From NCBI RefSeq assembly GCF_000494755.1, contig NC_022657.1, forward strand, positions 5,928,001 to 5,992,000: 64,000 nucleotides of DNA, read 5' to 3'. Source of the DNA: Amorphoplanes friuliensis DSM 7358. GTDB taxonomy: Bacteria > Actinomycetota > Actinomycetes > Mycobacteriales > Micromonosporaceae. A program made the translations under genes and the position numbers. This document shows positions 16,517-28,022 of the stretch, piece by piece (the first letter of the stretch is position 1; each line of letters begins with the position of its first letter). Below the pieces are notes generated by a model. The model saw nothing but the letters and a program-made list of their open reading frames with translations. It did no database searches and was not told where the DNA came from.

Positions 16517-18664
16517 TCAGCCTGAGGCCAGCCCGGCTGCGCGAACCCGCAGGTCGCTGACCTCGCCGGTGTGTTCGGGGAGACCGGCAATCCGGCCCAA
16601 GTCGTCGCGGAGCCCGTCGAGCCACACCCGCAGGTCGGCCAGGTGGTAAAGATCCGGGCCCAGATCGGTAGGCCAGGACAGCACCGGCGGGTCGGGCGCC
16701 GCGCCGAGCAGCGTCGCCCGGTCACGCTCGCGTAGTGCCTCGGCCACCCGGTCGAAGCGGGCCGCCACGTCGGCCGACGAGACCATCAGCGGGGTCACGC
16801 ACGGCAGCAGGCGACCGGTCGGGCAGGTGCGCAGCAGTGCCTCGGCGCCACGAACGGCGTGGTGACCGGCGACCAGCGTGGCCTGCCAGTCGACCGCGGC
16901 GGCCGGGTGGCGTTCGCTCTGGTAGAGCGCGAAGGACGCTTCGGCCAGCCGTCCGGTCTCCCGCGCCCGGTCGAGGGCGTCACCGCGGACGGCGTTGTCC
17001 GCGAGGACACTGACCGTCTCGCGGACGACCGCCGCACTCGCGGCCAGGAAGTTGGCGGTGGCCCGGTGCAGCTCGCCCGCACCACCGCGCGGCCACGCGA
17101 AGAGGCCGATCAGCACGCCGATCGCCGCGCCGACCGCCACGTCGAGGATGCGGGCTTCGGCGAGATGCCAGTCCGTCGGGGCGACCTGGGCGAAGACCAG
17201 TGCGATGACCACGGTGAACAACCCCTGTGCCCAGCCGAGGCCCAGCAGCGGGCCCGCCGCGAAGCCGACCAGCATCACGAAGGGCAGGGCTATCGCGTAC
17301 GCGGTGGGCTCGGTCCCGAAGACCAGCAGCCCTGCGGCGGCGACCGAGCCGAGCACCGTGCCGATCAGCGCCGGTCGCAGCGCGGATCGTGTCTCGGCGG
17401 CGGAGGTCCGGAGCACGGTGAGGATCGTCAGCAGCACCCAGAAGCCGTGCGACAGGTCGAGCACCCCGGCCAGCAACCGCGCCACGGCCAGCGCCGCCGC
17501 CAGGCGCAGAGCTCCCTGGAAGTACACCGACCGCGGTGTCAGGTGCTCCCGCAGCCGGTGCAGCCAGAGCCACGGGGTGCGGCGGTAGGCGTACCAGAAA
17601 AGGCCGGTCGGTGAGGAGGCCGGAATCGGCGCGCCGGCAACGATCCGCAGGGCCGTGACCAGGTGTTTGGTCCACTCCCCGAGACTCAGCGCGAGCGCGC
17701 CGAGAGCCAGCCGCTCCGGCGGGAGGCCGTCGGGCGCGGTGGCGGCCCGGGTCGCCCGGAAGTCGTCGATGGCGCCGGCGATCCGGTCGGTGTCGGGCAC
17801 CTCGCCCTCACCCTGCAACCAGTCGGCGGCCGCCGCCGCGCACGAGGCCGTCTGACGCAGCAGCGCGGCCGCCGCGGGCAGATCCGAGGCGTCGTGATCG
17901 TCGAGGAAGTAGAGATCGACGGCCCGGCCGAGCACCAGCCGCGCTGTACCGGCGGCCGAGGTCAGCGCGCGGTCGCGACGCCCGGCGGACGCGGGCCGGT
18001 CGATGGGTGCCAGCCGCGAGGGCCGCAGCGCGTCGGCCGCGTCGGTCGCCTCGGGCAGCAGCGCGGCCAGCCGGTCCCGCCCCGACGGGTCACCCGACCA
18101 GGCGTCCGCGATCGCGTCCAGGCACTGCGCCAGCGTGCCGACGGCCTCCCCGAGCTTTTTCCTGTACGCGACGGGCGCGGGATCCGGCCACAGCACCAGC
18201 TCGGCCCCGGCCAGCAGGAGCACCGCCAGGGTGACCCCGGCCAGCCGATGACCCAGCTCCCCCGGCTCGTACGGCGGGAAGCACGGCAGGATGTAGAGCA
18301 GCTGCATGCCGGCAGCCAGCCCGACCAGGCGCGGACCACCGACCCCGGCGAAGGTCACCGCGAACCCGAGGACAAACATCCCCGCGGCCGCCGCCCAGTT
18401 CGACACCGACAGCATCGTGCCCAGCGTGACCAGCAGCCAGCAGACCGGCAGCACGGCGAGCAGCGTCCGGGCCCGCCGCCGCGGACTGCCGGGAATCTGC
18501 GACAGCACACCGAGAGCAACAGCACCGAAGAGCGCGTACGGCGCCATCGCGGCGCTGCCGAGCACGTACCGGCAGAAGTAGAACCCCAGACAGGCGACCA
18601 GCGTCACCCGGGCCGCACGGCGTACGGCCACCAGGTCGGGGTCATGCCGCCGCAACCACCTCAC
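16517..18664 (-). CDS. FUSC-family membrane protein (aromatic acid exporter/YccS-like)
   Basis: A 715-residue protein. The GTG at 18664 is chosen for GGAAAGG 8 bases upstream; the frame extends further but without a start of that quality. It shows the FUSC layout: an N-terminal set of about six membrane helices (residues 20-190), a cytoplasmic helical region (190-390), a second set of helices (about 420-560, containing GFWVLLTILTVLRTS, the family signature), and a C-terminal soluble tail. Relatives export fusaric acid or p-hydroxybenzoate or are of unknown role. No membrane-fusion partner gene is adjacent, so the exporter role is only a family inference. It is divergent from the gene at 18771. 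Confidence 0.82.
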   Translation of the reverse strand: MRWLRRHDPDLVAVRRAARVTLVACLGFYFCRYVLGSAAMAPYALFGAVALGVLSQIPGSPRRRARTLLAVLPVCWLLVTLGTMLSVSNWAAAAGMFVLGFAVTFAGVGGPRLVGLAAGMQLLYILPCFPPYEPGELGHRLAGVTLAVLLLAGAELVLWPDPAPVAYRKKLGEAVGTLAQCLDAIADAWSGDPSGRDRLAALLPEATDAADALRPSRLAPIDRPASAGRRDRALTSAAGTARLVLGRAVDLYFLDDHDASDLPAAAALLRQTASCAAAAADWLQGEGEVPDTDRIAGAIDDFRATRAATAPDGLPPERLALGALALSLGEWTKHLVTALRIVAGAPIPASSPTGLFWYAYRRTPWLWLHRLREHLTPRSVYFQGALRLAAALAVARLLAGVLDLSHGFWVLLTILTVLRTSAAETRSALRPALIGTVLGSVAAAGLLVFGTEPTAYAIALPFVMLVGFAAGPLLGLGWAQGLFTVVIALVFAQVAPTDWHLAEARILDVAVGAAIGVLIGLFAWPRGGAGELHRATANFLAASAAVVRETVSVLADNAVRGDALDRARETGRLAEASFALYQSERHPAAAVDWQATLVAGHHAVRGAEALLRTCPTGRLLPCVTPLMVSSADVAARFDRVAEALRERDRATLLGAAPDPPVLSWPTDLGPDLYHLADLRVWLDGLRDDLGRIAGLPEHTGEVSDLRVRAAGLASG

Positions 18665-18756
18665 GCCGGTGACCTTTCCACCCCGGCCACGGTGCTGTAC
18701 AGCGATTCCGCCAGCTCTTCCGCCGGTATCGCCTGGTCTGCGCGGTGGCCGGTCCC

Positions 18757-18762
18757 TAAGCT
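18757..18762 (+). promoter_or_regulatory. Probable -10 element (TAAGCT), leaderless
   Basis: TAAGCT ends 8 bases before the ATG at 18771 in the 106-base gap between divergent starts, and no ribosome site precedes that ATG. Transcription would begin at or next to the start codon. Confidence 0.4.
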
Positions 18763-18770
18763 CCGGCGCC

Positions 18771-19331
18771 ATGACCAGCGAGGAAACTGCCCACAAGTAC
18801 GACCTCGGCCTCGACTGGAGCACCGGGGCCCCGGATCCGCAGGTGCTCAGCTACCGCAACCGCGCCTCGATCGTCGTCCACACCCAGGAACCCACGCCGG
18901 ACCTGACCGACCCCAGCCTCCGCATCCTCGACGCCGACGACGAACACGCGGACCTGCTCGGCGTCATCCAGCTCTACGGCGTCCACGCCATCAAGATCGG
19001 CGGCCCGAACGAGGAGGCGCTCCGCGGGCACCCCCTGGCCGACAAGGGCCTGACCTGGATGGGCAACTACCGGGTGCTCAACTCCAGCTGGATCACCGAG
19101 GCCGAGCAGATCAACTCGGTCCACTCCAACCACCAGCCCGGCTGGCACGACCGCCTCACCCACTACGTGTTCGCTTTCCACGACGAGACGGTGGAGTGCC
19201 TGGTCAAGGCCATCAGAATCGAGCGCTACCTGGGCACACCCGGCGCGGTACTGATCGACCTGATCGGCCGCAAGAAGATCTGGGACGAAGTAGAGGCCTC
19301 CGTGGCCGGAAACCCCTACGACCACCCCTGA
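18771..19331 (+). CDS. Hypothetical protein, 186 residues
   Basis: I do not recognise this protein. It is soluble, acidic and has no signal peptide. It begins MTSEETAHKYDLGLDWSTG and has several stretches that look structurally conserved: IQLYGVHAIKIGGPNEEAL, TWMGNYRVLNSSWI and HYVFAFHDETVECLVKAI. Codon use matches the neighbours and the ATG is preceded by a TAAGCT -10 element, so it is very likely a real gene. A hairpin after the stop probably ends its transcript. The neighbours (FUSC protein, methyltransferase) give no functional hint. Confidence 0.75.
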   Translation: MTSEETAHKYDLGLDWSTGAPDPQVLSYRNRASIVVHTQEPTPDLTDPSLRILDADDEHADLLGVIQLYGVHAIKIGGPNEEALRGHPLADKGLTWMGNYRVLNSSWITEAEQINSVHSNHQPGWHDRLTHYVFAFHDETVECLVKAIRIERYLGTPGAVLIDLIGRKKIWDEVEASVAGNPYDHP

Positions 19332-19351
19332 ACCGGCTACCCGCAGCCGGT
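19332..19351. terminator. Small bidirectional hairpin between convergent genes
   Basis: ACCGGCT and AGCCGGT form a 7-bp stem with a 6-base loop directly after the stop codon at 19331, and 16 bases beyond the stop of the opposing methyltransferase. It may serve both transcripts. Confidence 0.45.
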
Positions 19352-19367
19352 CGACCAGCGCGTCCGG

Positions 19368-20012
19368 TCAGAACTCGGAGGCGGGTTCACGGCACGCGGT
19401 CAGGTAGGCGCGGCGGCTGGGGAACTCGGCGCCGGCGATCGGCTTTCGGATCAGGGTTGCTTGCACCGCGAGGCCGGCGGCGGTGAGTTCGCGGGTGATC
19501 ACCACGGGGTCGAGGAAGTGGACGTCCACGTCGACCTCGGATCCGAACCATTCGGTCAGGTGGGTGCTCTCCCCCGCCGCCACCTCGGCGCTGTCGACGT
19601 GGAACGAGAGCAGCAGCGGCCCGCCCGGCTTGAGCACCCGGGCGAACTCCCCGAACGCGACGGCCCGTTCGGCCGGCGTCAGGTGGATGATCGAGTAGAG
19701 CGCCACGGCGCCGGCCCACGAGCTGTCGGCGGCGGGCAGCGACAGCATGGAGCCGACGCTGAAGGTCGAGTCCGGCACCCGCTCCCGGGCGATCGCGATC
19801 ATTCCCGGTGACAGGTCGACGCCGATGACGCCGGGGTGCCGGTCGGCCAGGAAGCGCGTGACGTGCCCGGGGCCGCAACCGACATCCGCCACCGTGCCGT
19901 GTCCGGCCAGCTCGAGGAACGCTGTCAGCAGGGCCCGATCGAGCGGCTTGTGCGCCAGCTCGCCGCGCACCTGCTCGTCGTACGCCCGCGCGATCTTGGA
20001 GTAGGTGTCCAT
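19368..20012 (-). CDS. Class I SAM-dependent methyltransferase
   Basis: A 214-residue protein with the Rossmann-like methyltransferase fold. Motif I is VADVGCGPGHVTRFLAD (residues about 41-57) for SAM binding, followed by VIGVDLSPGMIAIAR, a motif-IV-like GAVALYSIIHLTP, and VLKPGGPLLLSFHV (motif VI). It resembles the UbiE/methyltransferase 11 and 25 groups that act on small molecules. The substrate is unknown. The ATG at 20012 follows a TACGCT -10 by 6 bases, suggesting a leaderless mRNA; it is divergent from the serine hydrolase gene. Confidence 0.88.
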   Translation of the reverse strand: MDTYSKIARAYDEQVRGELAHKPLDRALLTAFLELAGHGTVADVGCGPGHVTRFLADRHPGVIGVDLSPGMIAIARERVPDSTFSVGSMLSLPAADSSWAGAVALYSIIHLTPAERAVAFGEFARVLKPGGPLLLSFHVDSAEVAAGESTHLTEWFGSEVDVDVHFLDPVVITRELTAAGLAVQATLIRKPIAGAEFPSRRAYLTACREPASEF

Positions 20013-20018
20013 CGAGGC

Positions 20019-20024
20019 AGCGTA
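20019..20024 (-). promoter_or_regulatory. Probable -10 element (TACGCT), leaderless
   Basis: TACGCT on the minus strand ends 6 bases before the methyltransferase ATG, and no ribosome site lies between. Confidence 0.4.
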
Positions 20025-20065
20025 AATCGGTGGACGGGGTGGGCGGCGGTCGCCAGGGTGGGGCG

Positions 20066-21151
20066 ATGACGGAGCCTTTCGCGCGGGTACGGGAAGTGTT
20101 CGACCGGAATCTCGCCGACGGCACCGATCTGGGCGCGGCGTTCTGCGTCACCGTCGACGACGAGGTGGTGATCGACCTCCACGGGGGCTTCGCGGACGAG
20201 GCCCGGACCCGGCCGTGGGTGGCGGACACGATCGTCGGTGTCTACTCGACGACCAAGACGATGGCGGCGCTGACCGCGCTGCTGGTCGCCGATCGTGGGG
20301 AGCTGGACTTCGCCGCGCCGGTCGCCCGGTACTGGCCGGAGTTCGCCGCGGCCGGCAAGGCGGAGGTGACGGTCGCTCAGGTGATGAGTCACTCGTCCGG
20401 GCTGTGCGGGTGGCGTGAGCCCGTGACCAGCGACGACCTGTACGACTGGGAGAAAGTGACGGCGCTGCTGGCCGCGCAGGAGCCGTACTGGAAGCCGGGC
20501 ACCGCGTCGGGATATCACGTGGTGACCCAGGGCTATCTCATCGGTGAGGTGCTCCGGCGGATCACCGGGCGGACGCTGGGCACTCTGTTCCGCGAGGAGA
20601 TCGCCGGGCCGCTGGGTGCGGACTTCCACATCGGGCTGCCGGCGTCCGAGGGGTCGCGGGTCGCCGATCTGATCCCGCCTGCCGACGGGCCGCCGCCGGG
20701 CACCGCGGAGCTCTGGAAAGTGGTCGCGGACAATCCCGATCTCGACCCTTTACTGACGCGTACGCGGGAATGGCAGGCCGCGGAGATCCCTGCGGGTAAC
20801 GGCATCGGCAATGCCCGGGCGGTGGCCGGCATCCACGCGATCCTGGCGAACGGCGGTGTGTCGCAGGGCCACCGGTTCCTGTCCGAGGAGGGTTGCCGCC
20901 GGGCACTGGAGGAGCAGGTCTCCGGTGTTGATCTGGTGCTGGGCACGACAATGCGCTGGGGTCTCGGTTTTGCCCTCGGCGCGGGCCTCATGCCCAACGA
21001 CAACACGATCTTCTGGGGCGGTTACGGCGGCTCGCTGGCCATCGTCGACCTGGACGCCCGGACGTCGATCGCCTACACCCCGAATCGCATGATCGGCGGC
21101 ACGACGGGCGACTTCCGGGCCCTGGAGCTGGCGATGGAGTTCTGGAGTTAG
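20066..21151 (+). CDS. Serine beta-lactamase-like hydrolase (class C/esterase family)
   Basis: A 361-residue protein of the beta-lactamase family (Pfam Beta-lactamase, which includes class C enzymes, carboxyl esterases and D-aminopeptidases). The nucleophile motif SxxK is STTK at residues 61-64. The second motif normally YxN reads Y150-H-V in PGTASGYHVVTQGYLIGEV, a common esterase variation. A C-terminal GYGGSLAIVDLDAR matches the region of the third motif. There is no signal peptide, so it is probably an intracellular esterase rather than an antibiotic-resistance enzyme. The ATG at 20066 follows a GGTGGGG stretch. Confidence 0.88.
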   Translation: MTEPFARVREVFDRNLADGTDLGAAFCVTVDDEVVIDLHGGFADEARTRPWVADTIVGVYSTTKTMAALTALLVADRGELDFAAPVARYWPEFAAAGKAEVTVAQVMSHSSGLCGWREPVTSDDLYDWEKVTALLAAQEPYWKPGTASGYHVVTQGYLIGEVLRRITGRTLGTLFREEIAGPLGADFHIGLPASEGSRVADLIPPADGPPPGTAELWKVVADNPDLDPLLTRTREWQAAEIPAGNGIGNARAVAGIHAILANGGVSQGHRFLSEEGCRRALEEQVSGVDLVLGTTMRWGLGFALGAGLMPNDNTIFWGGYGGSLAIVDLDARTSIAYTPNRMIGGTTGDFRALELAMEFWS

Positions 21152-21159
21152 CCGGCGGC

Positions 21160-22311
21160 TCAGACGAAGGCGCTCTGGCCGGTCACCGCGCGGCCCACGA
21201 TCATCGTGTTGATCTCGCGGGTGCCCTCGTAGGAGTACAGGGCCTCGGCGTCGGCGACGAAGCGGCCGATGTTGTAGTCCAGCACGATGCCGTTGCCGGC
21301 CAGCAGCTCGCGGGCCCAGCCGACCACCTCGCGCATGCGGGTCGTCGTGTACGCCTTGGCCAGCGCCGAGTGCTCGTCCTTGAACTCGCCCGCGTCCTGC
21401 AGCTGGGCCAGGCGGACCACCATGCCCAGTGACCCGGTCACGTTGCCGAGCATCCGCACGAGCAGGTCCTGGACCAGCTGGAACTTCGCGATGGGACGAC
21501 CGAACTGCTCGCGCTCCTTGGCGTACGCGAGGGCGATCTCGTAGGCGGCGAGCATGACCCCGACCGCTTCCCAGGCCACACCGCTGCGGGTCTGCCGCAG
21601 GATCTTGGCCGTGTCCTTGAAGGTGTTGGCGTTCTGGAGGCGGTCGGCCTCGTCGACGACACAGTCGGTCAGGACGATGTCGGCGTTCTGGACGATGCGC
21701 AGGGCGATCTTGTTCTCGATCTTGGTGGCGCGGAAGCCCGGGTTGTCCTTGCCGACGACAAAACCCTTGACCTGGTTGTCCTCGAGATCGCGGGCCCAGA
21801 CGACGATCAGGTCGGCGAACGTCGCGTTGCCGATCCACCGCTTCTCGCCGTTCAGGATCCACCGGTCACCGTCGCGCCGGGCCGTCGTGCGGAGACCGGC
21901 CGCGACGTCCGAGCCGCCGGTGGGCTCGGTCAGGGCGAACGCGCCGATCTGGTCGAAGGACGTCATGGCCGGCAGCCAGCGCTCCTGCTGCTCCGGCGAA
22001 CCGCAGGTGGTGATGCTGCCCATGGCCAGGCCCGAGTGCACGCCGTAGAATGTCGCCATCGACGCGTCCGCGTGGGCCATCTCCAGGGCCAGCCAGCCGG
22101 AGAGCAGGTTGGACTGCTCGCGGCCCGCGATGCCCAGGTCGTGATAGCCCTTGATCAGCGGGTACGGGAACTCGGCCCGCGACCAGTGATCGTTCGCGAT
22201 CGGCGTCACCTCGGCGGCCAGCCAGGCGCGGACCCGTTCGACGACGGCGGCCTCCTCGGCGTTCAGCAGGTCCTGGAACCGGTACAGATCTCCCACCAGC
22301 AGCTCCGACAT
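21160..22311 (-). CDS. Acyl-CoA dehydrogenase (glutaryl-CoA dehydrogenase-like)
   Basis: A 383-residue flavoprotein of the acyl-CoA dehydrogenase family. Signature 1 is FALTEPTGGSDVAAGL; the substrate/FAD region ILNGEKRWIGNATFAD follows; the catalytic base is the Glu of YEGTREINTMIVGR (about residue 362), the position used by glutaryl-CoA and short-chain dehydrogenases. Overall spacing and the TxxNxMIVGR ending are like glutaryl-CoA dehydrogenase, but the true substrate is open. The ATG at 22311 is chosen; a GTG at 22341 would add ten residues. It is divergent from the glycyl-tRNA synthetase gene. Confidence 0.88.
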   Translation of the reverse strand: MSELLVGDLYRFQDLLNAEEAAVVERVRAWLAAEVTPIANDHWSRAEFPYPLIKGYHDLGIAGREQSNLLSGWLALEMAHADASMATFYGVHSGLAMGSITTCGSPEQQERWLPAMTSFDQIGAFALTEPTGGSDVAAGLRTTARRDGDRWILNGEKRWIGNATFADLIVVWARDLEDNQVKGFVVGKDNPGFRATKIENKIALRIVQNADIVLTDCVVDEADRLQNANTFKDTAKILRQTRSGVAWEAVGVMLAAYEIALAYAKEREQFGRPIAKFQLVQDLLVRMLGNVTGSLGMVVRLAQLQDAGEFKDEHSALAKAYTTTRMREVVGWARELLAGNGIVLDYNIGRFVADAEALYSYEGTREINTMIVGRAVTGQSAFV

Positions 22312-22341
22312 GGGGGTCGTATACCCAGGTGACGCCGTCAC

Positions 22342-22347
22342 TAGACT
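22342..22347 (+). promoter_or_regulatory. Probable -10 element (TAGACT) of the glycyl-tRNA synthetase gene, leaderless
   Basis: TAGACT ends 8 bases before the ATG at 22356. It is flanked by GTCAC and GTGAC, which form a short inverted repeat around it. No ribosome site precedes the ATG. Confidence 0.45.
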
Positions 22348-22355
22348 GTGACGCC

Positions 22356-25292
<2,937 letters not shown>

Positions 25293-25308
25293 CCGGTGCC
25301 CGGCAGGG

Positions 25309-26046
25309 TCAGGCCTGGAGGTAGGTGCCGGGGGTCTGACCGGTGACGCGGCGGAAGGCGGCGATGAAGGCACTCGTCTTCCGGTAGCCGACCTGCCGGG
25401 CCACCGAGTCGACGGTCGCTCCCGCGGCCAGCAGCGGGATGGCGGCGCGCACCCGGACCCGGGTGCGCCAGCGGGCGAAGCTGAGTCCGGTCTCGTTCTG
25501 GAAGAGCCGGCTCAGCGTCCGCAGACCGGCGTGGGTGTGATCGGCCCAGGCCGCGAGGTCACGGGGGTCGGCCGGGTCGGCAATGAGCCGTTCGGCGATG
25601 ACCCTGATGCGGGGGTCGGCCGGCAGGGTGACGTGCAGGTCGTGCGGTGGCAGGGGTGTGAGCCGGCTGAACAGCAGCGCCTCGGCGTGGACCCGGTCCG
25701 GATCGCCCGGATCGGTCTCGAACAGGTGCGTGATCAGCGCCTGCACCAACGGCCCGCCGGAGACGCCGGTGGGCCGCGGCCAGGCGACCGGGCAGGTCGC
25801 CGGGTCGAAGACGAGGGCGGATCCGGCGCCCCCGCGCAGCACCGCTCCGCTGTGCTCGACGTCGCCGGGCACCCACAGCCCATGCCCGGGCGGTACGAGC
25901 CAGTCGCGTTCCGCGGCGGTCACGAGCACCGTGGCGGTCCAGGTCCACAACAGCAGGGGTTCGGGGTGGACATGGGTCCCGAAGTCGTCCCGGGGCCCGG
26001 ACTCGCCCCGGTCGATGCTCAGGATGAGTGACGGGACCGGGCTCAT
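25309..26046 (-). CDS. AraC-family transcriptional regulator
   Basis: A 245-residue protein. The N-terminal half (about 1-120) is a cupin-like sensing domain with THVHPEPLLLW and VPPGHGLWVPGDVEHSG; the C-terminal half (about 145-245) holds the two AraC helix-turn-helix units, with LAAWADHTHAGLRTLSRLFQNETGLSFARWRTRVR and ending in VGYRKTSAFIAAFRRVTGQTPGTYL. The ATG at 26046 matches the usual N-terminus; the frame extends to 26112. It is divergent from the FAD monooxygenase gene and probably regulates it. Its 3' end faces the glycyl-tRNA synthetase gene, 16 bases away. Confidence 0.9.
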   Translation of the reverse strand: MSPVPSLILSIDRGESGPRDDFGTHVHPEPLLLWTWTATVLVTAAERDWLVPPGHGLWVPGDVEHSGAVLRGGAGSALVFDPATCPVAWPRPTGVSGGPLVQALITHLFETDPGDPDRVHAEALLFSRLTPLPPHDLHVTLPADPRIRVIAERLIADPADPRDLAAWADHTHAGLRTLSRLFQNETGLSFARWRTRVRVRAAIPLLAAGATVDSVARQVGYRKTSAFIAAFRRVTGQTPGTYLQA

Positions 26047-26123
26047 TCGCTGATCATGCCCTCGAGCGCCGACCTTGGCCGTTTCGGGGTATCGGTTGGC
26101 CTCCGAGCGCACGGTGGCCGCTC

Positions 26124-26129
26124 TAGCGT
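26124..26129 (+). promoter_or_regulatory. Probable -10 element (TAGCGT), leaderless
   Basis: TAGCGT ends 7 bases before the GTG at 26137, in the 90-base gap between divergent AraC and monooxygenase starts. An AraC site would be expected just upstream, but I could not identify one. Confidence 0.45.
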
Positions 26130-26136
26130 CGACGGA

Positions 26137-27303
26137 GTGATCATCAACGAGAACAAGGGCCGGATCCTGGTGTCCGGGGCGAGCGTGGCCGGTCTGACCG
26201 CGGCCTGCTGGCTCGACCGTTTCGGTTTTGCCGTGACCGTCGTCGAGCGATCAGCCGGTCTGCGCCCGGGCGGACAGGCCCTGGACATCCGCGGCCCGGC
26301 GCTCGAGGTGGCGCGCCGGACGGGCGTTCTGGAGGACTTCCGCCGCCGGACGACCCGGCTGCGGGGCATGTCGATGGTGGACGACTCCGGGACGGAGATC
26401 CACCGCTCGACGGAACGCACTCTCACCGGTGGCCGCCTGGACTCCGAGGACCTCGAGGTGCTGCGCGACGACCTGGTCGAGATCCTCCGCGAGGCGTGCG
26501 GGCCGGACGTGCGGTTCGTCTTCGACGACCGGATCACGGGCCTGCGGCAGGACGAGCACGGGATCGACGTCGACTTCCGCCACGCCGCACCGGAACGTTT
26601 CGACGTGGTGATCGGCGCCGACGGTGCGCACTCGGGCACCCGGCGGCTGGTGTTCGGTCCCGAGGAGCCCTTCCTGCGCTACATGGGCGGCTACGTCGCG
26701 GTCATGACCATTCCCAACTTCCTCGGCCTGGACCACTGGCAGACCTTCTACCTGAGTGAGAACGACTCCGGTGCCGGGCTGATCGGTCTGGACAGCAGCG
26801 GCACCGCCCGGGCCTACCTGGGTTTCGGGAGCAAGGAACCCGTCGTCTACGACCATCGCGACGAGGACGCCCAGAAGCAGCTGCTGGCCGAGCGGTCCGC
26901 CGGGCTGGGCTGGGTGGTCCCGCAGATCATCGAGCACATGAAACACGACGCCTCGGGGTTCCACTTCGACGCCCGCATCCAGGTGATCATGGAGCACTGG
27001 ACGCGAGGGCGGGTCGCGCTGGTCGGCGATGCCGGTTATGCGGTGTCGCTGACCACCGGGCAGGGTGCGTCCATGGCGATGGTCGGCGCCTACGTCCTGG
27101 CCGGCGAGATCGCCGCCGCGGCCGAGGACCCGGCGACGGGCATCCGCCGCTACGAGGACAAGATCCGCGGGTACGTGCTGCGCAACCAGGCGGCCGCGCG
27201 GAAGCTCAACGACGAGGACACCCTCGGGCCCGGTGACTTCACCGACTTCGGGACCCTGGTCGAGGACCTGCCCCTGCACGACTATCTGCCGCTGGGAGCC
27301 TGA
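26137..27303 (+). CDS. FAD-dependent aromatic monooxygenase (TetX/PHBH-like group)
   Basis: A 388-residue flavoprotein hydroxylase. The N-terminal FAD motif is GRILVSGASVAGLTAACWL, followed by the conserved RPGGQALDIRGPALEV; the middle contains VVIGADGAHSGTRR (DG motif), and the C-terminal FAD-ribityl motif is VALVGDAGYAVSLTTGQGASMAMVGAYVLAG read in pieces. This layout is that of single-component NAD(P)H-dependent hydroxylases, including tetracycline- and rifamycin-modifying relatives. Substrate unknown. The GTG at 26137 lies 7 bases after TAGCGT. The next gene starts 1 base after this stop. Confidence 0.85.
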   Translation: MIINENKGRILVSGASVAGLTAACWLDRFGFAVTVVERSAGLRPGGQALDIRGPALEVARRTGVLEDFRRRTTRLRGMSMVDDSGTEIHRSTERTLTGGRLDSEDLEVLRDDLVEILREACGPDVRFVFDDRITGLRQDEHGIDVDFRHAAPERFDVVIGADGAHSGTRRLVFGPEEPFLRYMGGYVAVMTIPNFLGLDHWQTFYLSENDSGAGLIGLDSSGTARAYLGFGSKEPVVYDHRDEDAQKQLLAERSAGLGWVVPQIIEHMKHDASGFHFDARIQVIMEHWTRGRVALVGDAGYAVSLTTGQGASMAMVGAYVLAGEIAAAAEDPATGIRRYEDKIRGYVLRNQAAARKLNDEDTLGPGDFTDFGTLVEDLPLHDYLPLGA

Positions 27304-27304
27304 G

Positions 27305-28015
27305 ATGGCCGGACTTGCCGGACGACTGGCCGACCTGGCCAGTGGGGCCATGCTGGACGATGCGCAGGTCACGGGGTGCAGCCGGCTCTCGCCCGCCTTC
27401 GTCCGGGTGGAGCTGTCGGCCGAGGCGTTCCGGAAGGCGGCCTGGGTGCCCGGGGCAAAACTGCAGATGCGGCCCCGGCGCGGCTCGCTCAGCCTGCGCA
27501 CCTACACGCCGATCAGCTGGGACACCGCCCGCGGTACGACCGAGCTGATCGCATACACGCACGGGACCGGTCCGGCGGCGCAGTGGTTCGAGGAGGTGGC
27601 CGAGGGCCGGACGTGTGAGGTGTTCGGGCCGCGCCGCTCGATCGACCTGCGCGAGGCCACCGGCCCGGTGCTGTTCATCGGCGACGAGTCCAGCGTGGCG
27701 CTCGCCTGCGCGCTGCGGACCGTCGGCGACGACGTGACGTCCGTCTTCGAGGCGCAGGATCCGGCCGGGCTCACCGGTGTGCTCTCCGGGCTGGGCATCA
27801 CCGAACGGGTCACGGTCGTCGCGAAGTCCACCGACCGTGGCGAGTTGCTGCGCCGGGCCCGCGACGGTGCAGCGCGGACGGCGTACACCTTGGTGGTCAC
27901 CGGCGACGCGGCGACGGTGCACGCGGTCCGGCGTGACAGCCGGGGCTGGGAGCACAAACCCCGGCAGGTCAGGGGCAAGGCGTACTGGGCCGAGAACCGC
28001 ACCGGCCTCGACTGA
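27305..28015 (+). CDS. Siderophore-interacting FAD-binding protein (SIP/ViuB family)
   Basis: A 236-residue flavin reductase-like protein. The N-terminal FAD-binding barrel has the RxYTP motif (LRTYTPISWD, about residues 65-74); the C-terminal SIP domain has FIGDESSVALACAL and ends in GKAYWAENRTG, as in family members that reduce ferric siderophores. It starts 1 base after the monooxygenase stop, so the two are cotranscribed. A role as ferric reductase is the family default; supplying electrons to, or acting on the product of, the neighbouring monooxygenase is speculation from position. Confidence 0.82.
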   Translation: MAGLAGRLADLASGAMLDDAQVTGCSRLSPAFVRVELSAEAFRKAAWVPGAKLQMRPRRGSLSLRTYTPISWDTARGTTELIAYTHGTGPAAQWFEEVAEGRTCEVFGPRRSIDLREATGPVLFIGDESSVALACALRTVGDDVTSVFEAQDPAGLTGVLSGLGITERVTVVAKSTDRGELLRRARDGAARTAYTLVVTGDAATVHAVRRDSRGWEHKPRQVRGKAYWAENRTGLD

Positions 28016-28022
28016 GCCGTCC

